A DNA stretch of 64,000 bases, taken from IMG/VR virus record IMGVR_UViG_3300008450_000032, positions 1 through 64,000 of that record; one strand, 5' to 3'. Source of the stretch: a virus. Below the pieces are notes generated by a model. It did no database searches and was not told the DNA's origin. It saw only the letters and a list, made by a program, of their open reading frames with translations. Positions 1 to 6,385 of the stretch are shown here, piece after piece. A program made the position numbers and the translations under genes. Position 1 is the first letter of the stretch; every line of letters starts with the position of its first letter.

Positions 1-1
1 A

Positions 2-205
2 AATGAAATTAGAAGCTTAAGAACAACCGTTACGGAATTGAGGAAGGCTATGGAATCATTTGATTTATTTCAGCAGGATGACGAAGTGGGAGTTGCATTA
101 GCAAATGTGGAAGCTAGATTAGATATAGTGCAATACAAAGCACTCACTAACAGCATAGCGCCTCCCACTGCAAAAAAAGTTTTAGAAAAGTTTAAAAAAA
201 GTTAA
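2..205 (+). CDS. C-terminal fragment of an unidentified protein
   Basis: An open frame runs from the window edge to a TAA at 203-205, giving about 67 residues with no start inside the window. The fragment is charged and looks helical, with an acidic middle and a lysine-rich end (KKVLEKFKKS). I do not recognise the family. Its stop sits inside the A-tract repeat that begins the next promoter, as with other genes of this early-type cluster. Only the C-terminus is visible, so function cannot be assigned. Confidence 0.6.
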   Translation, partial: NEIRSLRTTVTELRKAMESFDLFQQDDEVGVALANVEARLDIVQYKALTNSIAPPTAKKVLEKFKKS

Positions 206-213
206 CAAAAAGG

Positions 214-244
214 TTGACACGCATGGTTTAATTCATTATCTTTA
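214..244 (+). promoter_or_regulatory. Early-type promoter, TTGACAC / TATCTTTA
   Basis: TTGACAC starts at 214 and TATCTTTA at 237, a start-to-start distance of 23. A-tracts ending in GTT lie just upstream at about 190-211. The box fits the Bacteroidota -33/-7 pattern (TTG and TAnnTTTG). It precedes the small gene at 271 and probably the sigma gene at 574. Confidence 0.8.
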
Positions 245-270
245 AGTATAGAAATTAAATAATAAGAGAG

Positions 271-468
271 ATGGCAAAGAAAGACAGAAATTCAGGATTC
301 GAAAGACAAGGAGCGGTAATGGGTCAGTTCCAGAGAGATGCAAAGGCAGGAGGTAACACTACCACTGTAGCACAAGCAAAGAAGCAAGGAGAGCGCAACG
401 CAGAGTACCGCGCAAAGGTTGAGAAGCCGATCCGAGTAAGTTTCAAATTCTTAAGCACCGGGAAATGA
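271..468 (+). CDS. Small basic hypothetical protein
   Basis: 65 residues, rich in Lys, Arg, Gln and Gly, without a membrane segment. The middle (about 20-45) is low in hydrophobic residues and probably disordered. The ATG follows AATAAGAGAG, the purine leader shared by most genes in this cluster. Its TGA overlaps the ATG of the next small gene (ATGA), so the two are probably translationally coupled and sit with the downstream sigma gene behind the promoter at 214. A basic, possibly nucleic-acid-binding protein is plausible but not shown. No family recognised. Confidence 0.7.
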   Translation: MAKKDRNSGFERQGAVMGQFQRDAKAGGNTTTVAQAKKQGERNAEYRAKVEKPIRVSFKFLSTGK

Positions 469-599
469 TATCCGGTGTTTTAGTGGCGACGACATTCGGG
501 TTAGTGTGCGTCGCTTGTATCAAGATAATGTGGCAAGAAGCAAACGAATTAACAAGAGATAGACAAAGAGGTTATGGGAAAAAAGATTCACGTAAGTAA
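465..599 (+). CDS. Very small single-pass membrane protein
   Basis: 44 residues starting at the ATGA overlap with the upstream gene. Residues 2-22 (ISGVLVATTFGLVCVACIKI) form one membrane segment, followed by a charged tail (TRDRQRGYGKKDSRK). The 3' end overlaps the start of the sigma gene by 26 bases in another frame. Similar 26-base overlaps occur at 8506 and 22296, so tight overlap is ordinary here. It could be a small host-envelope modifier, but this is a guess. The start is supported mainly by the overlap. Confidence 0.5.
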   Translation: MISGVLVATTFGLVCVACIKIMWQEANELTRDRQRGYGKKDSRK

Positions 600-1314
600 T
601 GGAGCAATAGTAACGGATGTTGCTAGCACGCAGAAATATATGCAGGAGATTAAGAAGTTTGGATACCTGGACCGCGAACAAGAGAAAGAGTTAGGCAGAG
701 CCGCTCAGGCAGGTAACCGCAAAGCCATTAACATCCTGGTTGAAAGCAACCTTCGGTTTGTGATGCAGGTAGCCCGGCAGTATCAAGGAATGGGACTCTT
801 GTTGGAAGACATCATTGCGTTTGGTAACATTGGACTCTTCGAAGCCGCAGAACGATTCAATCCGGATAAGGGTGTGAAGTTCATTACCTTTGCGGTATGG
901 TATGTCAGAGCAGAGATCCAAAAGGCTCTGAATGACTTATCCAGAGTAGTAAGGATCCCTAGCCACAAGACAGCAACTGAGGAGCAACATATCAAAAGCA
1001 TCAGCACTCCGGTAGGCGATGATGAGAACAAAGAAACCTATGCGGATCGATACTTGGCTGCAGATGCTGTGAAATCCGCACGTGAGACAGCAGATCTCCA
1101 ATACGACCTACAAAGAGCGATGACACAGCTTAAACCCAAGCAACGAGAGGCATTGACTCGCTTCTATGGCATTGGGCGTGAGTATGCACAGTGTATGGAT
1201 CAGATTGCTGAGGAAATGGGAGTGACAGGAGAACGAGCACGACAGCTGGTTCGCCAGGCAGAGACCGAAATGGCCAAGCTACCGGGGATCCAACTGCTAG
1301 AACAGTACCTGTAA
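574..1314 (+). CDS. RpoD-like sigma-70 factor
   Basis: 246 residues resembling a short Bacteroidota primary sigma factor. Region 2 (about 25-130) contains NLRFVMQVARQYQGMGLLLE and the core/-10-binding stretch GVKFITFAVWYVRAEIQKAL, then SRVVRIPSHK at the start of region 3. An acidic linker follows. Region 4 (about 185-240) has LKPKQREALTRFYG and the helix-turn-helix IAEEMGVTGERARQLV. Region 1.1 is absent. It should bind host core RNA polymerase and direct it to -33/-7 promoters. Whether it reads the phage's own early-type promoters or redirects transcription later is inference. It is distinct from the gp55-like sigma at 22296. The start at 574 follows an AAAGAGG purine stretch and overlaps the upstream small gene. 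Confidence 0.93.
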   Translation: MGKKIHVSNGAIVTDVASTQKYMQEIKKFGYLDREQEKELGRAAQAGNRKAINILVESNLRFVMQVARQYQGMGLLLEDIIAFGNIGLFEAAERFNPDKGVKFITFAVWYVRAEIQKALNDLSRVVRIPSHKTATEEQHIKSISTPVGDDENKETYADRYLAADAVKSARETADLQYDLQRAMTQLKPKQREALTRFYGIGREYAQCMDQIAEEMGVTGERARQLVRQAETEMAKLPGIQLLEQYL

Positions 1315-1342
1315 CTTTGTTGAAACTTTTCTTGGAAAAAGG

Positions 1343-1373
1343 TTGACTCGCATTGATATTATTCTTATCTTTA
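1343..1373 (+). promoter_or_regulatory. Early-type promoter, TTGACTC / TATCTTTA
   Basis: TTGACTC begins at 1343 and TATCTTTA at 1366, again 23 apart. It lies in the short gap after the sigma gene and precedes the small membrane-protein genes at 1394 and 1560. Confidence 0.8.
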
Positions 1374-1393
1374 AGTATTATAAAAAGAGAGAT

Positions 1394-1534
1394 ATGAGAA
1401 AGTTGAAGTTAGCATTATTGATCGGAGCCGTAGTAGCAATTGCGGCAGTGGCGATCCGAGTGGATTACATGATATACAAAGCAAAGTATCCTGACACGAA
1501 ATTTTGGATGTTTTTAGTTGATAGCAGAAAATAA
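1394..1534 (+). CDS. Small membrane-anchored protein
   Basis: 46 residues: a short basic N-terminus (MRKLK), a membrane segment (LALLIGAVVAIAAVAI), then a tail with aromatic residues. The ATG at 1394 follows AAAAAGAGAGAT, the standard leader of this cluster. An in-frame upstream ATG at 1343 lies inside the promoter and is rejected. Topology could be N-in/C-out or an uncleaved signal anchor. No family recognised. Confidence 0.7.
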   Translation: MRKLKLALLIGAVVAIAAVAIRVDYMIYKAKYPDTKFWMFLVDSRK

Positions 1535-1559
1535 TAAACCTTAAAAAAAAGAGAGAAAC

Positions 1560-1724
1560 ATGGGAGCACCACAAATCATTTTATTAGTAATAATGGGACT
1601 TAATCTATTAGCATCCGCTTACTTGCATGGCAAGCCCAGAACCGGCAAATTCAATATATTCGGAGCATTGATAAACGCCGGGATCCTTATATGGATCCTT
1701 ATAAGCGGAGGATTCTTCGGATAA
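1560..1724 (+). CDS. Small two-segment membrane protein
   Basis: 54 residues from an ATG preceded by AAAAAAGAGAGAAAC. Residues about 4-19 and 34-52 are hydrophobic (IILLVIMGLNLL and FGALINAGILIWILI) with a short polar loop (HGKPRTGK) between them, so a helical hairpin is likely. The size and topology would fit a small holin-like or envelope protein, but nothing specific shows this. It shares the promoter at 1343 with the previous gene. Confidence 0.65.
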   Translation: MGAPQIILLVIMGLNLLASAYLHGKPRTGKFNIFGALINAGILIWILISGGFFG

Positions 1725-1741
1725 AAAAAGTTTCAAAAAGA

Positions 1742-1773
1742 TTAGGATCCGAGCATTATTTTGCTTATCTTTA
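1742..1773 (+). promoter_or_regulatory. Early-type promoter, TTAGGATCC / TATCTTTA
   Basis: TTAGGATCC begins at 1742 and TATCTTTA at 1766, 24 apart. Upstream are two A-tracts ending in GTTTC. This is the second of the two -33 variants seen in this region. Confidence 0.8.
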
Positions 1774-1795
1774 TTAAAATTAAAAAGAGAGATAT

Positions 1796-2026
1796 ATGAA
1801 AAACCGATTGAAAACATTCTTAGTAGTAGCCGGAACGGGATTAGTATTGTTTGGCAGCGTAGTAGCATTATTGACAAGCTGTGAAGCGCCATCACAACCT
1901 ATCAAGATACAAGGAATTGATATCCGAGTAATTAAATTCGACGGGCATGAGTACCTAGCATTTGATGGCGTCAATCATGACAGTGGAGTAGTGCACTCGG
2001 AGTCTTGCCCGTGCAAAAGCAAGTAA
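1796..2026 (+). CDS. Putative small lipoprotein
   Basis: 76 residues. Basic start (MKNRLK), hydrophobic stretch to about residue 28 and a candidate lipobox LTSC with cysteine near residue 29, so signal peptidase II processing is likely. The mature part is about 48 residues and ends with a Cys-rich tail (SCPCKSK). An envelope lipoprotein made early could act in superinfection exclusion or receptor masking, but this is inference. The leader AAAAAGAGAGATAT supports the start. Confidence 0.7.
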   Translation: MKNRLKTFLVVAGTGLVLFGSVVALLTSCEAPSQPIKIQGIDIRVIKFDGHEYLAFDGVNHDSGVVHSESCPCKSK

Positions 2027-2046
2027 AAAAAAAGTTAACAAAAAGG

Positions 2047-2077
2047 TTGACACCGAACAAAAAAATGCTTATCTTTA
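2047..2077 (+). promoter_or_regulatory. Early-type promoter, TTGACACC / TATCTTTA
   Basis: TTGACACC starts at 2047 and TATCTTTA at 2070 (23 apart), with phased A-tracts at 2027-2044. It precedes the gene at 2100. Confidence 0.8.
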
Positions 2078-2099
2078 TATAAATTAAAAAATAAGACAA

Positions 2100-2360
2100 A
2101 TGAGAGAGATGAATGAAAAAATGGCAAAGCAGTTAGTAGACAACATCGAAAGCGCAGTTGAATTGTGTAACACCCTAGCAATCACCACAGGTGACGAAGG
2201 GTTCAAAAAGTTGGGTCTGTTGATGATCACCTTGTTGGTGGCAAAGACAAAGGACGGTGACTTGGATGATTTAGGAGACGCAATAGCACTAGTGCTAAGC
2301 GCTAAGATTGACCGAAACAATGCAACTGAGGACCTTAAGCGCGGCATAAACCTCAATTAA
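2100..2360 (+). CDS. Small hypothetical helical protein
   Basis: 86 residues, predicted mostly helical and soluble (NIESAVELCNTL, LGLLMITLLVAKTK, DLGDAIALVLSAKI). The first ATG (2100) lies at the same distance from the promoter as the start of the next gene. The ATG at 2109 instead follows AGAGAG, the usual leader, and would remove three residues. Either is possible. No family recognised. It stands alone behind its own promoter. Confidence 0.7.
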   Translation: MREMNEKMAKQLVDNIESAVELCNTLAITTGDEGFKKLGLLMITLLVAKTKDGDLDDLGDAIALVLSAKIDRNNATEDLKRGINLN

Positions 2361-2387
2361 AAAAGTTTCAAAAAAGTTTCTAAAAGA

Positions 2388-2419
2388 TTAGGATCCTATC
2401 AAAATTAACCTTAAATTTA
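2388..2419 (+). promoter_or_regulatory. Early-type promoter, TTAGGATCC / TAAATTTA
   Basis: TTAGGATCC begins at 2388 and TAAATTTA at 2412, 24 apart. Two AAAAAGTTTC repeats sit about 10 bases apart immediately upstream (2361-2380). Confidence 0.75.
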
Positions 2420-2441
2420 TATAAATTAAAAAATAAGAGAT

Positions 2442-2894
2442 ATGAAAAAAGAAAATTTAATTGCACAGTTAGAAGGAGCAAAGGCGTTGTCTTCACAAGT
2501 TGACATTGACAAAGTGATCGAGCTTATCCAGCAGTTGGAGGCGGAGCAAAAGACAGTCAAAGTGTTTGGGATCACTGAGGACCTCGCAGCAACCATCGGC
2601 GACAAGATCCAAAGAGCGTTGGATTACAATAGCGACTCGATCATCGACAAAGACAGCGCGTGCTTTGAGATTAACTATGACAACCGCATCGAGCTCACTG
2701 AGGTTAACATTGACATCTATGAAATAATGAGTCACGTGGAAGCAGTAGTAGCAGAGTTTGTGCTTGAGGAGGACGAGGAAGCTGACGAGGAGGAAGCTGA
2801 CGACGATCAACCAGCACCGGGTTGGGACGGGTCAATGGGCCACACATTAACCATCGGGTTTACGGAGTTTACACCGACCGACGAAGAAGAGTAA
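2442..2894 (+). CDS. Acidic hypothetical protein
   Basis: 150 residues, strongly acidic. The N-terminal 35 residues form a probable coiled helix (LIAQLEGAKALS, VIELIQQLEAEQKT). A central domain of about 80 residues follows, then an Asp/Glu-rich stretch (VLEEDEEADEEEADDDQP, about 110-127). Such an acidic tail could act as a DNA mimic or a partner-binding region, which is inference only. The leader AATAAGAGAT supports the start. No family recognised. Confidence 0.75.
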   Translation: MKKENLIAQLEGAKALSSQVDIDKVIELIQQLEAEQKTVKVFGITEDLAATIGDKIQRALDYNSDSIIDKDSACFEINYDNRIELTEVNIDIYEIMSHVEAVVAEFVLEEDEEADEEEADDDQPAPGWDGSMGHTLTIGFTEFTPTDEEE

Positions 2895-2967
2895 ATCATG
2901 TCTCTCAATATGAGTCCCGGGTCGGCAGAAATGTCGGCCCTTGCGGACGTGAGAAACACACAGAGAC

Positions 2968-3174
2968 ATGACAAGACAAGACATCATCGCAACAGCAGAA
3001 GCCTTCCAGGCAAAAGGGTTCCTGACAATATTGGATCAACAAAGAGTCGACTATATGGTCCTCGATATGGACAACATCTCGGATCCCAATGACGGTTACC
3101 TCAATATCACAGTTGCCGGACTAGAGCCTGGAGAAGCCTTATTGTTCGTAGATGGGGAGTTTTCCGGCCTATAA
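2968..3174 (+). CDS. Small acidic hypothetical protein
   Basis: 68 residues from the ATG after CACAGAGAC. The sequence starts with a helix (RQDIIATAEAFQAKGFLTIL) and continues into a beta-rich part (YLNITVAGLEPGEALLFVDG). A competing frame from 2898 gives a low-complexity basic product and is treated as a shadow. The gene probably shares the transcript of the acidic protein upstream. No family recognised. Confidence 0.65.
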   Translation: MTRQDIIATAEAFQAKGFLTILDQQRVDYMVLDMDNISDPNDGYLNITVAGLEPGEALLFVDGEFSGL

Positions 3175-3202
3175 AAAAGTTTAAAAAAAGTTACCGAAAT
3201 GC

Positions 3203-3233
3203 TTGACACGTGTTCTTTTTTTTCTTATCTTTA
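3203..3233 (+). promoter_or_regulatory. Early-type promoter, TTGACAC / TATCTTTA
   Basis: TTGACAC begins at 3203 and TATCTTTA at 3226 (23 apart). Two AAAAAGTT repeats lie upstream at 3174-3192. Confidence 0.8.
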
Positions 3234-3254
3234 TTAAAATTAAAAGAGAGAGAT

Positions 3255-3443
3255 ATGACAAAAGAAATGTTTGACAGAATGGATGGATTGGTTAGCACAG
3301 AGGCAATGACGCAATTGCAAATGGCAACGGCTAGCATTACACGTGCATTGGTAGCAGATGGATTCGATCCGGAAGATGTAACGGAATACATCCAGCAGAA
3401 TGTAAAATGGACAGTGTTGGATGTGTCGGATGATATGGCATAA
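3255..3443 (+). CDS. Small hypothetical protein
   Basis: 62 residues from the ATG at 3255, which follows AAAAGAGAGAGAT. The longer reading from 3210 starts within the promoter and adds a run of Phe, so it is rejected. The product is acidic and helical, with DGLVSTEAMTQLQMATASIT and a C-terminal VLDVSDDMA. No family recognised. The downstream peptidase-like gene has its own purine leader but no separate promoter that I can see, so the two are probably co-transcribed. Confidence 0.7.
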   Translation: MTKEMFDRMDGLVSTEAMTQLQMATASITRALVADGFDPEDVTEYIQQNVKWTVLDVSDDMA

Positions 3444-3490
3444 GAATCCACTAACTGAGTAACCCACGTAATCAAATAAAAGAGAGATAT

Positions 3491-4033
3491 ATGAAAAAGG
3501 TTGATTTCAAAATGAAGTTCGTAGTAGGAAGCGCAGCTATCCAGGACACAGACAAGAAGGCTAAAGGCGAGAACAATGACTGCTTCGTTCGAGCAGTGAT
3601 GAATGCATGCCAGGTTAGCTATGACGAAGCACACGAGTTGGTTGCTAGCCGATTCGGCCGCCAAAGAGGTAAAGGCACATTGGGTGCACCGATGAAGCTT
3701 AAGACAATGGCAACCGCTGGAGAGAAGTTGGCCGGCAAAGAGATCCGTCCATTAGGAACCTTTAGCCGCACTCCAATCACACCGGCTAAGGCAAAGGAGC
3801 GTGGAGTGTTGCTTAACCTGAAGTACCCGAAGGGAGGAGGCACCTTCTCAGGATTCACCGTAGGCAAGTTCTTAGCTCAGCATCCGAAAGGATCCTTTAT
3901 TGTGATAGTGGCAAAGCATGCCCTAGCAATCCGAGACGGAAAGATATATGACAACGCTGACCAATTGGATGCATTGTTCCTGACAAAGGGTAGAGATCAG
4001 CGCAAAGCCTTAGCAATCTTCCGGGTCGAATAG
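3491..4033 (+). CDS. Papain-like cysteine peptidase-like protein
   Basis: 180 residues. NNDCFVRAVMNACQVSYDEA (Cys31 in NDC) matches the start of a phage papain-fold family in which Asn-Asp-Cys opens the catalytic helix. A later KHALAIRDGKIYDN near residues 142-155 supplies the expected His and Asn/Asp. A catalytic Cys-His pair is therefore present. The domain fills the whole protein, with no signal peptide, so a cytoplasmic role on a host or phage protein is likely. It follows a small gene in the same early-type cluster. Fold and activity are inferred from motif order only. Confidence 0.6.
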   Translation: MKKVDFKMKFVVGSAAIQDTDKKAKGENNDCFVRAVMNACQVSYDEAHELVASRFGRQRGKGTLGAPMKLKTMATAGEKLAGKEIRPLGTFSRTPITPAKAKERGVLLNLKYPKGGGTFSGFTVGKFLAQHPKGSFIVIVAKHALAIRDGKIYDNADQLDALFLTKGRDQRKALAIFRVE

Positions 4034-4079
4034 GCCTGGATCCTACCAGGAAAAAAAGTTAAAAAAAGTTTGCAAAAGA

Positions 4080-4111
4080 TTAGGATCCTATCAGAATTTG
4101 CCTTATTTTTA
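4080..4111 (+). promoter_or_regulatory. Early-type promoter, TTAGGATCC / TATTTTTA
   Basis: TTAGGATCC begins at 4080 and TATTTTTA at 4104 (24 apart). Two AAAAAAAGTT tracts lie upstream at 4051-4070. The leader to the next start is unusually long (about 57 bases after the box). Another GGATCC (4038-4043) lies inside the near-palindrome CCTGGATCCTACCAGG. Confidence 0.75.
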
Positions 4112-4167
4112 TGTAAGCAATTAGGGAAAGGCCTTAAGAGCATTTAATTAAATACCATATAAGAGAG

Positions 4168-5115
4168 ATGAACGTATTTGAAGCAGTAAGAGTAAAAGGG
4201 AAGTTAATGGCGAAGAATGTTAACACAGGTGAGTTCGCGCCAAAGGGTTTAATCCGCGACGTGCAATTGCGCAGTGCAGAAGCCAACCGCGAAGTGTTGA
4301 TGGTTGGAGCAAATGGGCGTGTTGTTAGAGTAGCAGCAGCAACGGCAGGAGTATCGGTAGCACCGGCAGCACCGGCTAAGATGTCTTTCCTGTCAGTGGT
4401 GGAGAGCAGAGATCCTGAGGTAATGTTTGACAACCTTACTCGTCTGACAAAGATGGTGGGTCGCGGAATCCAACCGTCATTGGTAATCACAGGTATGGCG
4501 GGTGTTGGTAAGACGCACCTGGTTAAGGAGACGCTTAAGGGAATGGGCTTGCGAGAGTCATATGAGTTTGTTCACTTTAAAGGGCGCACCACAGCAGCCG
4601 GGTTGTTTATTACCCTTTACCAGAACTCCGACAAGATTGTTATCTTTGATGACTGTGACTCGGTATTCAAAGACGAGGATGCAGTGAACCTTTTGAAGGC
4701 GGCGTTGGATAGCTATGACACACGCAAGATCTCTTATATCTCAAGCAAGCCGCTTAAGGATGAGTTTGGCGAGCCTATCCCGGCACACTTTGAGTTCACC
4801 GGCCGTGTTATCTTCATCAGCAACATCCACCAATCAAAATTGGATGCAGCAATTCGCTCACGCAGCTTTGTGTCAGACATCTCAATGAACACCACGCAGA
4901 TGTTTACCCGCATGGAGCAATTGATGTCGACAATGGAGCCTAGCATCCCATTGGCAGCGAAGCAGCAGGCACTCAGCATTATGAAGGACCTGGATAAAAA
5001 ATATGCGGGTATTGACATCAACCTCAGAAGCTTTATTAAAGCAGCCCGCATATGTGCAATGGGCTTTGAGGATCCCACAATGATGGTAGCAGAGCAAATC
5101 ATCGCAGCAGAATAG
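4168..5115 (+). CDS. AAA+ ATPase
   Basis: 315 residues. Walker A GMAGVGKT lies near 110-117 and Walker B IVIFDDCD near 156-164. A sensor-1-like FISNIHQ and a candidate arginine finger in AAIRSRS follow, then a helical C-terminal lid. The N-terminal 90 residues are Ala-rich and variable. The architecture resembles phage AAA+ proteins related to clamp or helicase loaders and remodelers, but no partner can be named from sequence. It stands alone behind its own promoter in the early-type cluster. A host-takeover or replication role is inference. Confidence 0.8.
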   Translation: MNVFEAVRVKGKLMAKNVNTGEFAPKGLIRDVQLRSAEANREVLMVGANGRVVRVAAATAGVSVAPAAPAKMSFLSVVESRDPEVMFDNLTRLTKMVGRGIQPSLVITGMAGVGKTHLVKETLKGMGLRESYEFVHFKGRTTAAGLFITLYQNSDKIVIFDDCDSVFKDEDAVNLLKAALDSYDTRKISYISSKPLKDEFGEPIPAHFEFTGRVIFISNIHQSKLDAAIRSRSFVSDISMNTTQMFTRMEQLMSTMEPSIPLAAKQQALSIMKDLDKKYAGIDINLRSFIKAARICAMGFEDPTMMVAEQIIAAE

Positions 5116-5147
5116 GAAAACATATCTCTCAAATAAGGAACCGGCGT

Positions 5148-5169
5148 CAGAAATGGCGTCGGATTTCTG
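5148..5169 (+). terminator. Stem-loop after the AAA+ gene
   Basis: CAGAAAT (5148-5154) pairs with ATTTCTG (5163-5169) across an 8-base loop. An A-rich rather than T-rich run follows, so it may be a processing or attenuation structure rather than a classical terminator. Confidence 0.4.
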
Positions 5170-5191
5170 CAGTAAAAAAAGTAACAAAAGA

Positions 5192-5223
5192 TTAGGATCC
5201 TATCAGAATAAACCTTATCTTTA
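5192..5223 (+). promoter_or_regulatory. Early-type promoter, TTAGGATCC / TATCTTTA
   Basis: TTAGGATCC begins at 5192 and TATCTTTA at 5216 (24 apart). It precedes the hydrophobic protein gene at 5245. Confidence 0.8.
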
Positions 5224-5244
5224 TTAAAATTAAAAGAGAGAGAT

Positions 5245-5451
5245 ATGAAAAACGAAATCAAAGTTATCGCAGCAGTAGTAGCAGTCGCAGCAGTCGTATT
5301 AAGCATCGCAGCAGCAACCGCATTAACCTTCCTAGCAATTCTTCCAGTAGCCGGCTTAGCAGTAGCAGCATTGGTAGTACCGGTAGGAGCAGCAGCAACA
5401 TTGTTTGCCGGCATCATGGCAGGTGGCGCAGCAGCAGATATGCTAGACTAA
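5245..5451 (+). CDS. Small, very hydrophobic Ala/Val-rich membrane protein
   Basis: 68 residues, almost entirely Ala, Val, Leu and Gly after the start MKNEIK. Two or three membrane segments are likely (about 8-32, 34-46 and 48-62), with an acidic end (ADMLD). The leader AAAAGAGAGAGAT supports the start. A holin-like or inner-membrane-modifying role is possible but not shown. Many of the codons use the GCAGCA pattern. Confidence 0.7.
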   Translation: MKNEIKVIAAVVAVAAVVLSIAAATALTFLAILPVAGLAVAALVVPVGAAATLFAGIMAGGAAADMLD

Positions 5452-5502
5452 TTAACACAGCAACCCAAGTAACCCAATTAACCTAATATAAAAAGAGAGA
5501 CA

Positions 5503-5745
5503 ATGACAAAAGCACAAATGATTAAAGACATCCAGTTAGCAGAAGCCCGCGCATGGAAACACTACCGCGACTTGGATGCAGCAGCAGGCCGCGACAGCAG
5601 CATCACAATGGACCAGGTAACCCGCAGCCGTACGCAGTGGGCCACATTGTATGACCTCCGCGAGGCGTTAGGCATACCGAGCATGCCGCCAGCGCAGATG
5701 CATGCATTGAACCTGTTCCCACAGCAGATAGCTTGTCCCGTGTAA
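5503..5745 (+). CDS. Small hypothetical protein
   Basis: 80 residues from the ATG after AAAAAGAGAGACA. The first 60 residues are helical and charged (KDIQLAEARAWKHYRDLDAA, SRTQWATLYDLREALG). The end is Pro-rich. No family recognised. This is the last gene before the non-coding stem-loop array, so its transcript probably runs into that array. Confidence 0.65.
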   Translation: MTKAQMIKDIQLAEARAWKHYRDLDAAAGRDSSITMDQVTRSRTQWATLYDLREALGIPSMPPAQMHALNLFPQQIACPV

Positions 5746-5780
5746 GCAGCAGCCGACATAGACCTTATATATAAAGGAGA

Positions 5781-5915
5781 GGCCCTTAGGGGTTTGAAGG
5801 GGGGTGTAATAGCCCCCCTATTTTACTGGGGCAGCCCCCCTGGTTTAGCCCCCGGTAAGCCCCCCCAAAACAGGGGGGTAGGGGTGGGTTTAGTTAAGGG
5901 GTAGAACACCCCCTT
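5781..5915 (+). repeat. Array of GC-rich stem-loops in the 5746-6082 intergenic gap
   Basis: The 337-base gap has no gene. In an otherwise AT-rich genome it holds at least four G-run/C-run pairs. They are AGGGGGG with CCCCCCT (5797-5819), GGGG with CCCC around 5828-5840, CCCCCC with GGGGGG (about 5870-5878), and AAGGGG with ACCCCCTT (5897-5915). The first is followed by TATTTT, like a terminator. The rest of the gap (5930-6055) is AT-rich with no visible structure apart from the promoter before 6083. The array separates the GC-richer early-type region from the AT-rich tagged-protein region. Confidence 0.7.
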
Positions 5916-6055
5916 GATACGGTGGGTGGTTATATATATTTTTCTAGCACGGTTAATTTTTTTGCTATATAGGTGCTCTTTATTAGGATATGCGGTGCAT
6001 ATAAGTATTCTACCTCCCTATACACCTTGTACACGCCCATATACTCGGTATGCTC

Positions 6056-6071
6056 TATATTTATTATTAAA
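6056..6071 (+). promoter_or_regulatory. Late-type promoter motif
   Basis: TATATTTATTATTAAA, 12 bases before the ATG at 6083. It matches the motif repeated upstream of most virion genes. Confidence 0.65.
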
Positions 6072-6082
6072 AAAGGAACAAC

Positions 6083-6382
6083 ATGAATAAACCATATTTA
6101 AACAATTGGAAACGTTATTTAAATAATACATCACTTAATGAAGCAGATATTAAAATGCCAAAAGCTTTAACTTCACAAGAAAAAGTTAAAATTGTTGGTA
6201 TGGCATTGCAATTATACAATGAAGGAAAACTTCAAAATCTAGATTCGTATTTAAAAACAGATCTCGAAGCAATCAAAACAAAGTATCCAATCGCACAACG
6301 TCCTGACTTTGCAGCCAATGTATTTGATGTATATGTTGAACAAAATCCATTGTTCATGTTTATAAATGCAAACAACATGTAA
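6083..6382 (+). CDS. Small protein with a possible N-terminal processing site
   Basis: 99 residues. The first 20 residues end in TSLNE followed by Ala, which resembles the L-x-E prohead-protease site of the neighbouring tagged proteins, although the start (MNKPYLNNWKRYLNN) differs. The rest is helical (MALQLYNEGKLQNLDSYLKT). No family recognised. It opens the AT-rich region behind a late-type motif. Confidence 0.65.
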   Translation: MNKPYLNNWKRYLNNTSLNEADIKMPKALTSQEKVKIVGMALQLYNEGKLQNLDSYLKTDLEAIKTKYPIAQRPDFAANVFDVYVEQNPLFMFINANNM

Positions 6383-6385
6383 TAC

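Noticed and set aside
2930-2960. Direct repeat GTCGGC-AGAAAT-GTCGGC as a regulatory element
   Set aside because: A loosely similar GGCGTC-AGAAAT-GGCGTC occurs at about 5143-5160, but two copies with different flanks are too few to support a call.
2898-3092. Forward open frame of 64 codons
   Set aside because: Low-complexity basic translation. It overlaps the better frame at 2968, which has a usual leader and a plausible folded sequence.
3191-3664. Reverse-strand open frame of 157 codons
   Set aside because: It covers a promoter and two forward genes with good leaders. No motif is visible.
4734-5417. Reverse-strand open frame of 227 codons
   Set aside because: It lies antisense to the AAA+ gene and the next promoter. 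Composition looks like a shadow of the coding strand.
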